From NCBI RefSeq assembly GCF_000217915.1, contig NZ_AFOZ01000041.1, forward strand, positions 62,001-126,000: a DNA stretch of 64,000 bases, read 5' to 3'. Numbering within the stretch: the first letter of the stretch is position 1; each line of letters begins with the position of its first letter. The stretch comes from Shewanella sp. HN-41 (lineage in GTDB: Bacteria; Pseudomonadota; Gammaproteobacteria; Enterobacterales; Shewanellaceae). The notes under the pieces were generated by a model. That model made no database searches and was not told where the DNA came from. It saw only the letters and a list, made by a program, of their open reading frames with translations. Below are positions 19,469 through 29,558 of this stretch, piece after piece. The position numbers and the translations under genes are program-made.

Positions 19469-20497
19469 TTAATAACCAAACCTTGTTGATTCGAAACTAT
19501 TCAATAACTTATGGATCAAATAACAGAGGAGTAATGTGGCGACTATCGCCACAAAAATGCTGCTCACCCGATAGAGCGCACTGAAAATCAGGTCATTGCC
19601 CGGAGTAAGATATTGGCCAAATAGGATACCGAGCGTGGTCATAGCACCAAAACCGACACCAGAACCACTTGCCTCCTTGACATGGACTTGGCTAAAGATC
19701 ATCAGCCCAATCCACAGCAAGGGCACGATTAATACCAATAACCCTGACCAATCATAGAGGAACAATTGCACTAATACCCCAAATGACACTCCCAACAGAG
19801 TGCCGATGGCCCGTTTACGGGCATAGTCGAGTGCGCCATTCCAATGCATTGGGAATAGCAGCAATAGGGTCGTTGCCTGCGCCGACATTGAATCCCGTAG
19901 ATCAAATACTTGAAATACTAGGAACGATGCCGTCGCTATAGTCGCGCCGAGTAACGCTTCATGGCGCATCCGATTTAGCGCCTTAGGTCCAGGCTTGTAC
20001 GCGGCCCTTGGCTCGACATCGGGCCAGAGTGCCGTCATAGCGTAGGCGATGATCACCGAGAGTGCCGTCGCCCAAAAATTACTGAAGATTAAATCGTTTA
20101 AATCGACGCCGGGATAACTGGCAAAGTGCAGCATGATACTCAGGCTCAGCACACCGTTGGCACCAAAGAGGAACAAACTACCCCGGGACATGGCCGCAAA
20201 GCGATATAAAAATAGTAAGAAGACTATGGGAGCCATCATGCCGGGATGACTGCCAAAGACACCTCCGAGCAAGCCGACTTCGAGCCCAGCCATGGCCGAT
20301 GAGGCCAATAACTGGCGCATCGCATGGCCACTCATCACGGGGACTAATCCCAGCAATAACATAGGGGTGACAGTGAAAAATACCCCGTTACTCCACCCAA
20401 AAATCTTACATAGGGTAAAACCAATCGTCCCCCCTGTCGCAATGCGCAAGCATTGGCGTAAATCATTGGCCGTCAATGGGCTATGGCGTAGTAACAT
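19469..20497 (-). CDS. DUF2955 inner-membrane protein, efflux partner
   Basis: A 342-residue polytopic membrane protein of the DUF2955 type, distantly like the FusC/AaeB aromatic-acid efflux channels. About ten hydrophobic helices are visible in two blocks separated by a polar stretch at WPDVEPRAAYKPGPKALNRMRHEA (about 158-182). Such proteins work with a HlyD-type periplasmic adaptor, and the adaptor gene lies directly upstream, ending 15 bases away. The MarR regulator gene heads the operon. Substrates of the family are thought to be toxic or aromatic small molecules; none can be named here. Confidence 0.82.
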   Translation of the reverse strand: MLLRHSPLTANDLRQCLRIATGGTIGFTLCKIFGWSNGVFFTVTPMLLLGLVPVMSGHAMRQLLASSAMAGLEVGLLGGVFGSHPGMMAPIVFLLFLYRFAAMSRGSLFLFGANGVLSLSIMLHFASYPGVDLNDLIFSNFWATALSVIIAYAMTALWPDVEPRAAYKPGPKALNRMRHEALLGATIATASFLVFQVFDLRDSMSAQATTLLLLFPMHWNGALDYARKRAIGTLLGVSFGVLVQLFLYDWSGLLVLIVPLLWIGLMIFSQVHVKEASGSGVGFGAMTTLGILFGQYLTPGNDLIFSALYRVSSIFVAIVATLLLCYLIHKLLNSFESTRFGY

Positions 20498-20512
20498 GCT
20501 CTTCGCCCTATA

Positions 20513-21583
20513 TTAATAGATATAATGCAGCAGGCTAATCACCTTAATCTGCACTTTAGCGAGCAGACTAAACAGACTATTCTCTGGCAGCAATTGCACT
20601 GTGGCGCGCGCACCCGCTGGCAGATCTTTCATTCCATTACCCTCCAACATTAAGTGCAATCTGAGTCTTTGGGCATCTCGTACCCAACGATCCGATTCCT
20701 GCGGCGCCGCTAAACGGCCATTGGCATCGAATTGCCCCGCACTCACGCCTGCATCGACACTGCTAACCTGGGCACGGTACAAACGACCAGGCTCGCCATC
20801 GAACGCGATCAAAGCGGTAGAAGAAGCGTTAACTCCGCGTAAACTTTTTTCACGAAAATCAGCAATAATGTCAACTTTATCAGAGACTAATGCCAGCAAA
20901 GGTTGGCCGACAGCAGCAAAGCTTCCCACTTCCAGTTGCAGGTTAGTCACTATCCCATCCTGATCGGCACGAATTTGGGTATAGGATAAATTCAGCTCCG
21001 CTTGCTCTAATTGGTTTTTAGCCTGGCGCACCTTGAGGTTTTCTTCACCATACACCCCACGGCTCACCTTGAGTTTTTCTAGACGGGCATCGGCTGCTAG
21101 CAGATTGGCATGTGCTGCCTCGGCATCGCTATCGGCCTGATCCCGCTGCTGTTGCGATACACCATGGGTGACATATAGGGCATCGAGACGTTTTGCTTCT
21201 CGGCGTTTTTGCTGTGCCGTAGTTCGGCTCGCATTCACATCCGCCCTAGCAGCTAAGAGTGAAGCGTCTAACTCGGCATTGTCTTGGCGAACTTGCTCTA
21301 GGGCCAACTTAGCCTGTGATACGGCTAACTCAAAGGGTGTTGGGTCGACTTGAAACAGTAAATCGCCCTTCGCGACCACTTGGTTATTCTTCACATTAAT
21401 GGTTTGAATCTTGCCACTGATCTGCGGCGTCACCTTAGTCACCACTCGGGTGGCCATCGCCTGGGGTGTTAATGGCATTACAGTGTCGGCAAACATAAAA
21501 TAGCCAAATACCAGTACAAAACCGAGCATGGCGATTTTGACAAGGCGGGCAAATTGTTGATCCGGTGTCATCTTATTTCTCAC
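20513..21583 (-). CDS. HlyD-family efflux adaptor (EmrA/AaeA-like)
   Basis: Periplasmic adaptor anchored by one N-terminal helix (about residues 13-32, LVKIAMLGFVLVFGYFMFA). The lipoyl half-motifs VTPQISGKIQTINVKNNQVVAKGDLLFQVDP and ADQDGIVTNLQLEVGSFAAVGQPLLALV flank a long coiled-coil hairpin (about 85-190). The start overlaps the end of the marR-type gene by four bases (ATGA), so translation is coupled. Together with DUF2955 it would form an inner-membrane pump using a shared TolC. Confidence 0.9.
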   Translation of the reverse strand: MRNKMTPDQQFARLVKIAMLGFVLVFGYFMFADTVMPLTPQAMATRVVTKVTPQISGKIQTINVKNNQVVAKGDLLFQVDPTPFELAVSQAKLALEQVRQDNAELDASLLAARADVNASRTTAQQKRREAKRLDALYVTHGVSQQQRDQADSDAEAAHANLLAADARLEKLKVSRGVYGEENLKVRQAKNQLEQAELNLSYTQIRADQDGIVTNLQLEVGSFAAVGQPLLALVSDKVDIIADFREKSLRGVNASSTALIAFDGEPGRLYRAQVSSVDAGVSAGQFDANGRLAAPQESDRWVRDAQRLRLHLMLEGNGMKDLPAGARATVQLLPENSLFSLLAKVQIKVISLLHYIY

Positions 21584-22053
21584 TCAATAATTTCTGTGCT
21601 CTTAGCCAACTTGGCCAAGGCGTTATCACTGATTAGGCTAATAATGCGTTCGAACTCGCCAAGCTCACCGGCGCTGATCCCTGCTAATAAATCGCCCCGA
21701 ACTCGGATGATCCGCGCCTCCATTTGCTTTAACACGTCTTTACCCTCTGGCGTTAACGACACGATTCGGGCGCGCTTGTCTTTAGTACAACAATGACGCT
21801 CGACTAAACCTTGCTCCTCTAACTGCCCTAAAGTGCGCATCAAAGAAGCCAATTCAATTTCTAATGCATCAGCCAACACTTTCTGGCTGATATTGTCGCC
21901 TAGGCGCAGTAACTTCCACAGTGCCGTCCACCTAGGATGGGTTAATCCGAGAGGTGCTAATTCAATATCGGCGACCGTGCGCCACAGCCGATGGAGACGC
22001 CCTAAATGTTCCGCGAGGGATAACTCCTTTAAACGCTCTAATTCTGTTTGCAT
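21580..22053 (-). CDS. MarR-family transcriptional regulator
   Basis: Dimeric winged-helix repressor, first gene of the efflux operon. LTHPRWTALWKLLRLGDNISQKVLADALEIELASLMRTLGQLEEQGLVERHCCTKDKRARIVSLTPEG is the SlyA/MarR DNA-binding core with its wing. An open frame starts at an ATG at 22086, but the probable -10 box (TATAAT on the minus strand) covers that ATG, so the true start must be later: 22053 (MQTELERL) or 22065. Two operator palindromes overlap the promoter, pointing to autorepression. The final bases overlap the HlyD gene. Confidence 0.9.
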   Translation of the reverse strand: MQTELERLKELSLAEHLGRLHRLWRTVADIELAPLGLTHPRWTALWKLLRLGDNISQKVLADALEIELASLMRTLGQLEEQGLVERHCCTKDKRARIVSLTPEGKDVLKQMEARIIRVRGDLLAGISAGELGEFERIISLISDNALAKLAKSTEIIE

Positions 22054-22070
22054 CACGCTTACCATTTTAC

Positions 22071-22112
22071 TTAGCCTGCTAAGCATTATACTTAGTTAGC
22101 ATGCTAAGTAAA
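22071..22112 (-). promoter_or_regulatory. MarR operon promoter with two palindromic operators
   Basis: On the minus strand, TTTACT (22107-22112) and TATAAT (22085-22090) are 16 bases apart. Palindrome TTAGCATGCTAA (22096-22107) fills the spacer, and TTAGCAGGCTAA (22071-22082) covers the start point. The sites are 25 bases centre to centre, so two dimers would bind about the same face of the helix and block RNA polymerase. Confidence 0.7.
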
Positions 22113-22271
22113 TGTGATCCACGAAAAAAAGATCTGTGCACGCTGCCACGAAATTCACAAAAAATCGAAAAACAACTGAGAAAGGCTAAGCCGCTCCCAA
22201 ATATAAAAGCTGTATCTCTATAATATTCAAAAAGATAATTAGGCAGACATACGGATATTTGGAGGTTAGCT

Positions 22272-24176
22272 GTGAAGAATTTGAACATTAGCACTCGGAT
22301 AGTTTTGGGGATCAGCCTACTGCTATTCGCGGTGATGAGCTTTATCATGCCGCTGGTGCTATCGGAATTCAGTCGCCAAATTCGCGGATCTGAACAACGA
22401 GAACTGCACAAGCTGTACGAGACCGCCGTGGCCAATATCGCCTCATCGGGGCAAAGAGCGCAGGCGATGGCAACCTTGATCTCATTAACCCCAGAGATCC
22501 AGAGCAGTTTTGCCGAGCGCAACCGTGAGGAGCTGCTGCAACGCACACTGCCGTTATTTAGCCGTGTTAAACAAGATTTTGCCGTGCAGCAGTTTCAGTT
22601 TCACACCCCACCTGCCACTTCATTTTTGCGCCTGCATCGCCCCGAAAAATTTGGCGACGATCTCACCGTGATCCGTAAAACCATTGTCGAAACCAACACC
22701 CAAAAACAACCGCTTAGGGGCTTAGAATATGGGGTTGAAGGCTTAGGGATCCGTGGTCTAGTGCCGATGACTTACCAAGGGCAACATACGGGCTCGGTGG
22801 AATTTGGCATGTCCTTTGGCCAAACCTTCTTCGACCATTTTAAAAATGCCTACCAAGCAGAGATCACCCTCTTGCTCCCAAAGGACGGGCAATTTACTCC
22901 CTTTGGCGGCACTTTCACCACAGACACTAATGCCGCAAATGAACTCAATAACGTGATGCAAGGTGCCGAGGTTATCCGCACCATCGACTTAGATGGCAAG
23001 AGCTTTGCCCTGTATCGCCATGGGATGAAGGACTATTCGGGTAAAACCTTCGGGGTGCTAGATATCGCGTTGGATAGAAGCCACTCAGAACAAGCCATGT
23101 CCGACATTCGCTTAAAACTCATTATCATAGGTTTTATTGCCTTCTTAATCGGAACCGCGATTGCGTGGTTTATCGCTAAGAGCATTACCCGTCCAATTGC
23201 CGAAACAACCAATGCGCTCAATGACATTGCCGAAGGTGAAGGTGATTTAACCCGCCGCATCGAAGTGAAGAGCAGGGATGAAATCGCCCAACTTGCCCAG
23301 GCCTTTAACCGCTTTGCCGAGAAGATCCACGCCACTGTGGCTCAAGTGTCAGACTCCACCAGCCTGCTCGCAACATCGGCCGAAGAAATGTCCGCCATCA
23401 CCCATGAAACCCAACAAATGGCAAACCGGCAGCACCTCGAAACCGAGCAAGTCGCGACCGCCATGAACGAAATGGCCACGACAGTGCAAGAGGTCGCCCA
23501 CAACGCCACCGACGCCGCCGATGCCGCAACCCATGCCAGTGAGTCTACCGAACAGGGCAAACTCTTAGTCGAAAGGGTTATCTCGACTATCAGTCTGCTC
23601 GCCGATGAAATTGCCCATGCGGCCAATGCCATCAATGAACTCGAACGCAATACCACGCAGATTGATTCGGTATTAGTGGTGATCCGCAATATTGCCGATC
23701 AGACCAACTTGCTTGCCCTCAATGCCGCCATTGAGGCCGCCCGCGCCGGAGAACAGGGTCGTGGCTTTGCTGTGGTGGCGGATGAGGTGCGCACTCTCGC
23801 CAGCCGCACTCAAGCATCAACCACGGAAATTCAGCAAATGATTGAAGCATTGCAACAGAGTGCCAAAGTCACCGTCAGCACTATGAATACCAGCACGGCC
23901 ACCACACAGAGCTGTGTGTCACTGGTACATGAGGCGGGTGAAGCCCTCGAAGCCATTACCCAAGCCGTGTCGACCATCAGCCAAATGAACATTCAAATAG
24001 CCAGTGCCGCCAACGAGCAGTGCGCCGTCTCGGCTGAAATTAATAAAAACATCAATAATATTAATGACATTACCACCAATGCAACCGAGAGTGCCGTGCA
24101 AACCGCACGGGCGGGAGACGAATTAGCGCAGCTGTCGATGCGCTTAACTACACTGCTATCCCAATTTAGGATTTAG
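22272..24176 (+). CDS. methyl-accepting chemotaxis protein
   Basis: Transmembrane chemoreceptor of 634 residues. Helix 1 covers about residues 9-30; a periplasmic sensor of Cache type follows (about 35-280; [33 protein letters not shown] is the typical core). Helix 2 (about 283-303) leads to a HAMP domain ([27 protein letters not shown]) and a methyl-accepting coiled coil with the signature hairpin [37 protein letters not shown]. No CheR-binding pentapeptide is seen at the C-terminus. It starts at a GTG with GGAGG 6 bases before. Ligand unknown; neighbours are unrelated in function. Confidence 0.93.
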   Translation: MKNLNISTRIVLGISLLLFAVMSFIMPLVLSEFSRQIRGSEQRELHKLYETAVANIASSGQRAQAMATLISLTPEIQSSFAERNREELLQRTLPLFSRVKQDFAVQQFQFHTPPATSFLRLHRPEKFGDDLTVIRKTIVETNTQKQPLRGLEYGVEGLGIRGLVPMTYQGQHTGSVEFGMSFGQTFFDHFKNAYQAEITLLLPKDGQFTPFGGTFTTDTNAANELNNVMQGAEVIRTIDLDGKSFALYRHGMKDYSGKTFGVLDIALDRSHSEQAMSDIRLKLIIIGFIAFLIGTAIAWFIAKSITRPIAETTNALNDIAEGEGDLTRRIEVKSRDEIAQLAQAFNRFAEKIHATVAQVSDSTSLLATSAEEMSAITHETQQMANRQHLETEQVATAMNEMATTVQEVAHNATDAADAATHASESTEQGKLLVERVISTISLLADEIAHAANAINELERNTTQIDSVLVVIRNIADQTNLLALNAAIEAARAGEQGRGFAVVADEVRTLASRTQASTTEIQQMIEALQQSAKVTVSTMNTSTATTQSCVSLVHEAGEALEAITQAVSTISQMNIQIASAANEQCAVSAEINKNINNINDITTNATESAVQTARAGDELAQLSMRLTTLLSQFRI

Positions 24177-24187
24177 GATTACGCAAT

Positions 24188-24216
24188 AAAAAACGCCGCG
24201 TTATGCGGCGTTTTTT
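24188..24216 (+). terminator. bidirectional terminator between the chemoreceptor gene and metF
   Basis: Stem ACGCCGC/GCGGCGT with loop GTTAT, A-run to the left and T6 to the right. It serves the chemoreceptor gene and probably the convergent metF. Confidence 0.88.
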
Positions 24217-24233
24217 ATTGGTATTTGAGTCGG

Positions 24234-25179
<946 letters not shown>

Positions 25180-25203
25180 ATAGTTCAGTGGTTCTAACAA
25201 AGT

Positions 25204-25235
25204 AGACGTTTGGACGTCTATATGTCCATATACTA
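25204..25235 (-). promoter_or_regulatory. MetJ operator of metF (four met boxes) and promoter
   Basis: Contiguous octamers AGACGTTT, GGACGTCT, ATATGTCC and ATATACTA match the met box AGACGTCT in decreasing degree. A minus-strand -35 (TTGACT, 25252-25257) puts the -10 region inside the last boxes, so MetJ with S-adenosylmethionine would block the promoter. Confidence 0.88.
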
Positions 25236-25320
25236 GAGAAACTGGGGTGTAAGTCAAGCCAAAAAATCCCCATTTACGGTAATTTCTGCCCCAGAGATGA
25301 GTCTATTTATTCTAGACAAT

Positions 25321-25342
25321 AAAAAAGGACTCAAATGAGTCC
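25321..25342 (-). terminator. terminator of metBL
   Basis: Stem GGACTC/GAGTCC with 4-base loop, followed on the minus strand by T6, 21 bases after the metL stop codon. Confidence 0.85.
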
Positions 25343-25363
25343 TTTAAGTTTTTGAATTTAAAT

Positions 25364-27757
25364 TTATTCTTGCAATAGATCGCGGCAGATCTGCGTCAGA
25401 TCCGATTGTACCGCCGCCGCGGTCACCTCACGGCCAGCACCCGGTCCACGGATGATCAAAGGATTGCCTTGGTAGAAAGCGGAGCGGATCACAAACACAT
25501 TGTCCCCCGGCGTTAAATTGGCATAGGGATGATTAGCATCAATCCACTGTAACCCCACTTCAGCCTTGAGCTCTGGGCCGCTATTATCTAGGGAGGCGAC
25601 GTATCTGAGCACCTTATTTTGCTCCGCCGCCGCACCATATTGTTGTTGCAATTCATCGTCTAATTCAGCGATCCGCCCAAGGAATTGCTCCAAGGGAATA
25701 TCGGCCAAATCGGCCGGCACTAACGAACGCAATTCAATATCTTCAAGCTCGATTTCAAGACCGATTTCACGGGCCAAAATAAGCAATTTACGCTGCATAT
25801 CGCGGCCAGACAGATCGTCGCGTGGATCGGGCTCGGTAATACCTAAGCCTCTAGCTTCAATCACTAATTCAGAGAAAGGTTTGCTGGTATCGTATTTTTC
25901 AAATAACCAGCAAAGGGTACCCGAAAAGATGCCGCCCACGGCCTCAACGCTATCACCGCTATTACGCAGATCATTTAACGCATGTTGGATAGGCAAGCCT
26001 GCACCGCAGCTGGCGTTATAGCGCCAAAATAGGCGACGATTACCCAATTGTTGCTTTAACTCGCGATAGAAAGGCAGAGGTCCCGAACCTGCGAGTTTAT
26101 TCGCGCTCACCACATGGATGCCGCGCTCAAATAACTCAGGATATTGCAGAGTCAAACTGGCGCTGGCACTGATATCTAAGGCCACCAGCTCATCGCAGTT
26201 AACGCGCTCTAACTGTTCGAACAAGTGCTCGTACTGCCAAGGTGTTGCTTGCGTATCGAACTCAGTCTGCCAATTGGCTAAGTTAATGCCAGCGGATTTG
26301 ATCAAAGCCTTGCTCGAGCTAACTAATCCCACTAACTCAACCTTAGTCTCCAATTCATGGTCAAGGGAGGGCGATACTGACTTAAACAGATTTACCCAAG
26401 CTTCACCTATATTGCCCACCCCGAGCAGCAGGACACCAATGCGTTTACGCGGCCCAGCGCAGCGGCGGTGCACCTTTTGGGTTAACAGATTCACCTGTGA
26501 CTGAGGCACTAGCGTTACTAAGCTTAAATCACCACTAAACAAAGGTTTAGCATCGCGGTTCAATAAACGGGAAAAACCGCGACGGTAGTGTTCGGCATCG
26601 GCACTGACTAACGCCACTAGGCCGAGATCTGTGTTGATCTGCTGATCGCTGATCCCTAATGCTTCAGCCTGAGCATCGAGTAATCTTTGTACTTGTTTTT
26701 GATTTTCAGCGGTATAAGCAAGCTCAACCCTTTGATGGGCCGATACCCAGTGGGCCAATGGTGTTAAACCCGCTACGATCAATGAATCCAATAAATGGGT
26801 TAATTCACCCGTAAGCTTAAAGCCGAACAGGACGACAGCATTGAGGTTAGTCACCACGGGCGCGCTCGCCGACGAACTGTGGGGCGCTATCAAAGTAAAA
26901 TCGGTGTGGGACGCATAGCTGGAGCGCACCGCTAGACTCACCTCGGTATTAAATAACGGCTGCAAAGTACGCGAATGCAATACGGGTGAGCCTAAACGCG
27001 CTAAGCGGTCAGCCTCGGCAAGTGACATGCTTTTCAGCAATTTGGCATCGTTGATCTTATTAGGATCGGCGTTGAACACCCCTTCCACATCGGTCCAAAT
27101 GGTCACCCGTTCAATATCGGCAAGGCTAGCAATCAGGCTGGCGCTAAAATCTGAACCATTACGGCCGAGTAATAGGGTATCGCCACGCTCGTTGGCACAG
27201 ATAAAACCTGTGATCACTAACCGCTCGTTAGGATGGGCAGCCAGTAATGCCTGCACTTTGGCGCGGGATTCCTGCACACGAATTTGCGGTACCGCGGCTT
27301 CATCGGCGACTAAAATTGAACAGGCATCCACATGGCTTGCCGCCACGCCAGACTCGCGCAGCAGCGCCGCCATTAAACGCGCCGACCAACGCTCGCCAAA
27401 GCTCACCACATGGTTAACTTGGTAGTCGTTGCGTTCGTTCAAGGACAATAAACTGATGAGTTGCGCTTTATCCGTGGTTAAACGCTCACGCAGATCCCGG
27501 GCCTGTTCATTCGACAATAACTGCTCAATCAGCCCCTGCTGATAGCCGATAAGCACTTGCAACTCTTCCTGCCAAAGCTCACCAGCATCACGCAGTGCTA
27601 ATAATTTATATAGGAAATTCGTGCTCTTACCCGCAGCAGAAACCACCACTAGATCATCACTATGGCCGTGGGTTAACAGGATATGGGCCACTCGGCGATA
27701 ACAATCGGCATCCGCTAAACTGGAGCCACCAAATTTATGTAAGTGACAACGTGCCAT
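25364..27757 (-). CDS. metL: bifunctional aspartokinase II / homoserine dehydrogenase II MetL
   Basis: Carries the first and third steps from aspartate toward homoserine and methionine. The aspartokinase half starts at once with KFGGSSLADADCYRRV and has GRNGSDFSASLIA and FNADPN motifs. A degenerate regulatory region (about 300-445) follows, then homoserine dehydrogenase with NAD-binding GVLLLGVGNIGEAW, and SANKLAGSGPLPFYRELK and GIFSGTLCWLFEKYD blocks. I chose the ATG at 27757 because AGAGGA is 7 bases before it and MARCHLHKFGGSS fits the family; the ATG at 27778 overlaps metB. It starts 11 bases beyond the metB stop, in one operon. Confidence 0.96.
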   Translation of the reverse strand: MARCHLHKFGGSSLADADCYRRVAHILLTHGHSDDLVVVSAAGKSTNFLYKLLALRDAGELWQEELQVLIGYQQGLIEQLLSNEQARDLRERLTTDKAQLISLLSLNERNDYQVNHVVSFGERWSARLMAALLRESGVAASHVDACSILVADEAAVPQIRVQESRAKVQALLAAHPNERLVITGFICANERGDTLLLGRNGSDFSASLIASLADIERVTIWTDVEGVFNADPNKINDAKLLKSMSLAEADRLARLGSPVLHSRTLQPLFNTEVSLAVRSSYASHTDFTLIAPHSSSASAPVVTNLNAVVLFGFKLTGELTHLLDSLIVAGLTPLAHWVSAHQRVELAYTAENQKQVQRLLDAQAEALGISDQQINTDLGLVALVSADAEHYRRGFSRLLNRDAKPLFSGDLSLVTLVPQSQVNLLTQKVHRRCAGPRKRIGVLLLGVGNIGEAWVNLFKSVSPSLDHELETKVELVGLVSSSKALIKSAGINLANWQTEFDTQATPWQYEHLFEQLERVNCDELVALDISASASLTLQYPELFERGIHVVSANKLAGSGPLPFYRELKQQLGNRRLFWRYNASCGAGLPIQHALNDLRNSGDSVEAVGGIFSGTLCWLFEKYDTSKPFSELVIEARGLGITEPDPRDDLSGRDMQRKLLILAREIGLEIELEDIELRSLVPADLADIPLEQFLGRIAELDDELQQQYGAAAEQNKVLRYVASLDNSGPELKAEVGLQWIDANHPYANLTPGDNVFVIRSAFYQGNPLIIRGPGAGREVTAAAVQSDLTQICRDLLQE

Positions 27758-27768
27758 CTGGTAATCCT

Positions 27769-28932
27769 CTACTGGCAAGCCGCTACGGCGGCTAATCCGG
27801 CTTGAATATCTGCAACTAAGTCGTCGGCATCTTCAATACCGACCGACAAACGTAATAGGGTATCTTTAATGCCCGCCTCACTGCGCGCCTGCGGCTCCAT
27901 CGCCCTGTGGGTCATAGTGGCGGGTACAGCGACTAAACTTTCGACGCCACCTAAACTCTCGGCCACGCTAAATAATCTCAGCGCAGCTAAAAAGGCCACA
28001 ACCTCGGCCTCGCCGCCCTTAAGCTCAAAACTCAGCATAGCCCCAAAGCCCTTCTGCTGTTTGGCGGCAATCGCATGTCCTGGGTGATCCGCAAGGCCTG
28101 GGTAATAGACTTTGCTCACTTGGTTGCTTTGGGTTAATACCTCAAGAATGCGCTGGGCATTGGCTTGATGTTCACGAATTCGCACCGCTAGGGTACGTAG
28201 GCCGCGCAGGGTTAAGTAACTGTCAAAGGCCGAGCCCGTTAAACCTAAGGTATTTGACCACCAATGTAAGCTTTCGCCAATTTGTGCATCTTTGGCAACC
28301 ACAGCGCCGCCGACCACATCGCTGTGACCATTAATATATTTAGTGGTGGAATGGATAACGATATCCGCGCCCAACAATAGGGGTTGCTGCAATATCGGCG
28401 ATAAAAAAGTGTTATCGACTACCACCAGCGCACCGACCTCATGGCTCGCCTTGGCGATAGCTTCGATATCCACCACACGCAATAGTGGGTTCGATGGAGT
28501 TTCGAGCCATACCATCTTGGGCTTTTGCGCTATGGCAGCGGCGAACGCTTGGTCGTCGGTTTGATCGACCACAATCAGCTTAAACTGGCCTTTCTTCGCC
28601 AAGTTGGTAAATAAACGGTAGGAACCGCCATAACAATCGTGGGGCACCACCAATAGATCATCGGGGCCAAGCAAGGTGGTCACTAAGGTGATGGCCGCCA
28701 TACCCGTGCAGGTCACCACGGCGGAGGCACCTTGCTCTAACTTGGCCAGTGCTTCACCTAAAATACAACGCGTTGGGTTGCCTGAGCGGCTGTAATCAAA
28801 CTCACGGGGATTTTTATGACCATCGAAGGCGTAATTAGTCGACAAATAAATCGGTGGCACAACGGCACCATATTGGGTATCGCTCTCGATCCCCTGACGC
28901 ACGGCCAGCGTGGCTAATTGACGCTCTGTCAT
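27769..28932 (-). CDS. metB: cystathionine gamma-synthase MetB
   Basis: PLP enzyme that joins O-succinylhomoserine and cysteine. The 387 residues carry the family motifs in order: YSRSGNPTR, CTGMAAITLV, PHDCYGGSYRLF, WLETPSNPLLRVVDI and the PLP-lysine site VIHSTTKYINGHSDVVGG (Lys about residue 198). AGGAG lies 7 bases before the ATG. It heads the metBL operon, divergent from metJ, with a MetJ-overlapped promoter upstream. Confidence 0.97.
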   Translation of the reverse strand: MTERQLATLAVRQGIESDTQYGAVVPPIYLSTNYAFDGHKNPREFDYSRSGNPTRCILGEALAKLEQGASAVVTCTGMAAITLVTTLLGPDDLLVVPHDCYGGSYRLFTNLAKKGQFKLIVVDQTDDQAFAAAIAQKPKMVWLETPSNPLLRVVDIEAIAKASHEVGALVVVDNTFLSPILQQPLLLGADIVIHSTTKYINGHSDVVGGAVVAKDAQIGESLHWWSNTLGLTGSAFDSYLTLRGLRTLAVRIREHQANAQRILEVLTQSNQVSKVYYPGLADHPGHAIAAKQQKGFGAMLSFELKGGEAEVVAFLAALRLFSVAESLGGVESLVAVPATMTHRAMEPQARSEAGIKDTLLRLSVGIEDADDLVADIQAGLAAVAACQ

Positions 28933-28953
28933 AGGTGAACTCCTAAATTCGAT

Positions 28954-28987
28954 AGACGAGTAGAGATGTCTGGACGTCTAAATGTAC
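28954..28987 (-). promoter_or_regulatory. MetJ operator cluster over the metB -10 region
   Basis: Octamers AGACGAGT, AGATGTCT, GGACGTCT and AAATGTAC. The last covers a minus-strand -10 (TACATT, 28981-28986), which pairs with TTGACG (29004-29009) at 17 bases. The cluster therefore occupies the core promoter and start point of metBL. Confidence 0.87.
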
Positions 28988-29010
28988 CTAAGCCCAACGC
29001 CATCGTCAAT

Positions 29011-29042
29011 AGGCGTTAAGACGTTTAGACGTCTAAACATAA
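29011..29042. promoter_or_regulatory. second MetJ operator cluster between metB and metJ
   Basis: Four contiguous octamers AGGCGTTA, AGACGTTT, AGACGTCT and AAACATAA, including a perfect met box at 29027-29034. It abuts the metB -35 from upstream and lies about 40 bases upstream of the metJ -35, so it could serve both promoters. Confidence 0.87.
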
Positions 29043-29082
29043 AGAAATCTGTTTGCAATCCCCAAGAAATAGTAGCAATAAT

Positions 29083-29110
29083 TTGACTGTTGTTTGTAAG
29101 GGTTTAAAAT
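29083..29110 (+). promoter_or_regulatory. predicted metJ promoter
   Basis: TTGACT (29083-29088) and TAAAAT (29105-29110), 16 bases apart, about 35 bases before the metJ ATG. Confidence 0.6.
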
Positions 29111-29144
29111 CTGCCCCGAATTTAGCGTTATAACAGGTGAGTCA

Positions 29145-29458
29145 ATGACTGAATGGAATGGGGAATACATCAGCCCCTATGCTGAACATGGCAAGAAGAA
29201 TGAACAAGTAAAAAAATTACTGTGTCTATTCCGCTCAAAGTGCTAAAAGTCCTCACGGACGAACGTACTCGTCGTCAGGTCAATAATTTGCGTCACGCCA
29301 CCAACAGCGAGCTGTTGTGTGAGGCATTCTTGCATGCCTATACAGGCCAGCCTTTGCCTAATGATGCCGACCTCTCCAAGGACTGTCCCGACAGTATTCC
29401 AGCAGAAGCTAAACGCCTGATGGACGAAATGGGAATAGAATGGGAAGACATGGAATAA
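29145..29458 (+). pseudogene. metJ: methionine repressor MetJ, frame broken at an A7 slippery run
   Basis: Ribbon-helix-helix repressor that binds met boxes with S-adenosylmethionine. From the ATG at 29145 (AGGTGA before it) the frame gives [24 protein letters not shown], exactly as in MetJ, then leaves the conserved frame and soon stops. The conserved sequence resumes one frame over as [48 protein letters not shown] to the end at 29458. The switch is at GTAAAAAAATT: seven A, whereas eight would restore the frame. The run forms A AAA AAA in the original frame, a known type of -1 slippery heptamer. Causes may be base-call error, true mutation or recoding; the intact met boxes argue that a functional repressor exists. 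Confidence 0.85.
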
Positions 29459-29499
29459 CGCTCACGCGTCCATAATCCTGCCACAACTAATTATTATTA

Positions 29500-29542
29500 G
29501 GGATCGTTAATACTCATCCAGTAGAGTAACGATCCCTATTTT
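29500..29542 (+). terminator. terminator of metJ
   Basis: Perfect 11-bp stem AGGGATCGTTA (29500-29510) / TAACGATCCCT (29528-29538) with a 17-base loop and ATTTTG after it. It ends 20 bases before the tauE-type gene. Confidence 0.8.
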
Positions 29543-29558
29543 GTTTTGATGGAATCCT

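Noticed and set aside
22079..22546. 155-residue minus-strand frame covering the chemoreceptor start
   Set aside because: It overlaps the chemoreceptor ribosome site and the MarR promoter and has no recognisable domain.
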